A stretch of 5,143 nt of DNA. Source: an uncultured Bacteroidales bacterium (lineage in GTDB: Bacteria; Bacteroidota; Bacteroidia; Bacteroidales; P3). The number at the start of each line of letters is the position of its first letter. Position 1 is the stretch's first letter. The stretch covers positions 1 to 5,143 of the forward strand of contig CAJOQB010000100.1 of NCBI GenBank assembly GCA_905236405.1, given 5' to 3'. Positions 3,590-5,143 of this stretch are shown here, piece by piece. The notes under the pieces were generated by a model. The model ran no database searches and was not told the origin of the DNA. It was given only the letters and a program-made list of their open reading frames with translations. Both the position numbers and the translations under genes were made by a program.

Positions 3590-5143
3590 CTATTCTCCTC
3601 GAGCGTTGGGAAGCGCCTCCTGCATGGCTTTGATTTCGTCTCGATATTTGGCTGCTTGCATGAAATTCATCTCTTTGGCGGCTTGCTGCATCTTGCGTTG
3701 TGTCTCGCGGATGGCTTTGCGTAGTTCCGCCTTGCTGCGGCTCTCGATGACAACAGGTCTCTCCTCGTCGCATTCACCGGCGAGGGTGGGGGAGATGTCT
3801 CTTTCGGGGTAGGCGTTGACGGTCTTTTGGTCGTCTCTGTTCCGTTGCCGTTTGTCGCCATATGCCGGAGTGTTGAGTGCATAGGGCGAAGCGGCGATGT
3901 TGGTGTCGGCGTTGATGTGGACAGTCTCTTGGTAGTTCTCCCTTTGTTCTGCAGCCAGTTCTATCACCGACGTCTGCCCCAAGATGGCTTCGGTGCTCTT
4001 TTTGATTTGACGGGGGACGATGTGATGCTCGACATTGTAGCGTATTTGTTTCTCACGGTGACGATTGGTCTCGTCGATGGCTCGACGCATCGAACCCGTG
4101 ATGATGTCGCCATAGAGGATGGCCTTGCTGTGGACGTTGCGGGCGGCACGACCGATGGTCTGTATCAACGCGCGGTCGCTTCGCAGAAAGCCCTCTTTGT
4201 CGGCATCCAATATAGCCACCAGACTCACTTCGGGCAAGTCCAACCCTTCACGCAGCAGGTTCACACCCACCAGCACATCGTATACCCCCATACGCAGGTC
4301 GCGGATAATCTCCACACGCTGCATTGTCTCCACATCGCTGTGGATGTAAGCCGTTTTGATGCCCAGATTGATGAGGTAGGAGCTGAGTTGCTCCGCCATT
4401 TGTTTGGTCAGCGTGGTGACCAGCACCCGCTCCCCTTTGTCCAACGTGTCCTCTATCTCGTTGAGCAAGTCGTCCACTTGGCTGATGGCGGGACGCACCT
4501 CCACCACAGGGTCTAACAGTCCTGTGGGGCGAATCACCTGTTCCACCACGATGCCCTCGCTTTCCTGCAACTCATATTCGGCAGGAGTGGCGCTGATGTA
4601 GATGGTTTGTCCGCAGAGACCATAGAACTCGTCGTAGGTCAACGGACGGTTGTCGAGTGCCGACGGCAGGCGGAACCCATATTCCACCAACGAGGTCTTT
4701 CGGCTACGGTCGCCACCGTACATAGCTCTGATTTGCGGCACAGTGACGTGACTCTCGTCAACCACCAACAGGAAGTCGTCGGGGAAATAGTCCAGCAGAC
4801 AGAACGGTCGCGACCCCTCTCTTCGTCCATCGAAATAGCGTGAGTAGTTCTCGATACCGCTGCAGTAGCCCAGTTCCTGAATCATCTCCACATCGTAGTT
4901 CACCCGTTCCTCCAACCGTTTGGCTTCCAACGGGCGGTCGACGGAGTAGAAATAGTCGCGGCGTTCGTACATATCGCGTTGTATTTGCAGCAGGGCGTCG
5001 GCCATGCTCTCTTTGTTGGTGAGGAAGTTCGAAGCGGGATAGATACTCACCTCCTTGCAGTGTTCTATCGTCGTGCCAGCGATGGGGTCGAAAGTCTCGA
5101 TGCTCTCTATCTCGTCGTCCCAGAAACAGATACGGTAGCAGAA
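3590..5143 (-). CDS. uvrB: UvrABC excision-repair subunit B (5' end beyond the window)
   Basis: The reading frame is open from the right edge to TAG at 3592-3590. It gives the C-terminal 517 residues of a protein usually about 670-690 long. UvrB is delivered to damaged DNA by UvrA, verifies the lesion with a helicase-like motor and recruits UvrC for incision. Visible residues 1-38 fit the insertion domain (FWDDEIESIETFDP, then IYPASNF). The helicase motif II is VVDESH (about 127-132), followed by the UvrB-typical RAMYGGDRSRK and LVEYGFRLPSALDNRPL. Helicase motifs V and VI are VGVNLLREGLDLPEV (about 292-306) and QTIGRAARN (about 328-336). A C-terminal UVR motif (about 476-511, ending AAKYRDEIKAMQEAL) binds UvrC or UvrA. 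The Walker A motif and damage-binding beta-hairpin lie outside the window. A GTG at 5050 is in frame but is internal, because UvrB sequence continues upstream of it. The linker before the UVR motif is long and polar. Confidence 0.97.
   Translation of the reverse strand, partial: FCYRICFWDDEIESIETFDPIAGTTIEHCKEVSIYPASNFLTNKESMADALLQIQRDMYERRDYFYSVDRPLEAKRLEERVNYDVEMIQELGYCSGIENYSRYFDGRREGSRPFCLLDYFPDDFLLVVDESHVTVPQIRAMYGGDRSRKTSLVEYGFRLPSALDNRPLTYDEFYGLCGQTIYISATPAEYELQESEGIVVEQVIRPTGLLDPVVEVRPAISQVDDLLNEIEDTLDKGERVLVTTLTKQMAEQLSSYLINLGIKTAYIHSDVETMQRVEIIRDLRMGVYDVLVGVNLLREGLDLPEVSLVAILDADKEGFLRSDRALIQTIGRAARNVHSKAILYGDIITGSMRRAIDETNRHREKQIRYNVEHHIVPRQIKKSTEAILGQTSVIELAAEQRENYQETVHINADTNIAASPYALNTPAYGDKRQRNRDDQKTVNAYPERDISPTLAGECDEERPVVIESRSKAELRKAIRETQRKMQQAAKEMNFMQAAKYRDEIKAMQEALPNARGE

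Noticed and set aside
3360..3773. Minus-strand open frame of 137 codons overlapping the uvrB end and the HU promoter
   Set aside because: It is out of frame with uvrB, covers a promoter and AT-rich spacer, and its product is low-complexity without a known domain.
3827..4516. Plus-strand open frame of 229 codons
   Set aside because: It is antisense to the conserved helicase core of uvrB.

Overview
The window comes from a bacterium of the phylum Bacteroidota, most likely order Bacteroidales. Four things support this. Two promoters match the Bacteroidota consensus (TTG, 18-19 bp, TAnnTTTG). Strong Shine-Dalgarno sequences are missing before the visible starts. There is a 29-residue COX24/AURKAIP1-type basic protein typical of the phylum. 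The proteins resemble Bacteroides/Porphyromonas/Prevotella versions of RNase G, HU and UvrB. I cannot name a genus. All five genes lie on the minus strand, so transcription runs from right to left.

Layout in the direction of transcription: uvrB (3590 to the right edge, 5' end missing) encodes the excision-repair helicase-like damage-recognition subunit. A 261-bp gap follows, with a weak candidate terminator, a tandem 11-bp repeat and a good promoter (3396-3424). That promoter drives an HU/IHF-type DNA-binding protein (3047-3328) and, 30 bp later, a tiny gene (2927-3016) for a 29-residue Lys/Arg-rich COX24/mS38-like protein, probably a ribosomal component. After it comes a compact block of three successive inverted repeats (2938-2805), the last of which looks like an intrinsic terminator. 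Next is rng (1198-2748), a complete RNase G/E-family endoribonuclease. A 162-bp gap then carries a second good promoter (1131-1159) and a leader of about 90 nt. The last gene is the 5' two-thirds of kamD (1-1035), the alpha subunit of the B12- and PLP-dependent lysine 5,6-aminomutase. It runs off the left edge.

The HU, small basic protein and RNase G genes form a nucleoid/ribosome/RNA-decay housekeeping cluster. uvrB upstream is DNA repair. kamD begins a separate transcription unit, probably a lysine-fermentation operon lying mostly outside the window; if so, the organism can ferment lysine to acetate and butyrate.

I found no mobile element, CRISPR array, tRNA or rRNA. Nothing here looks like a new multi-gene system. 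The most interesting items are the unusually structured RNA block between the 29-residue gene and rng, the small gene itself, and an HU protein that lacks the DNA-intercalating proline.
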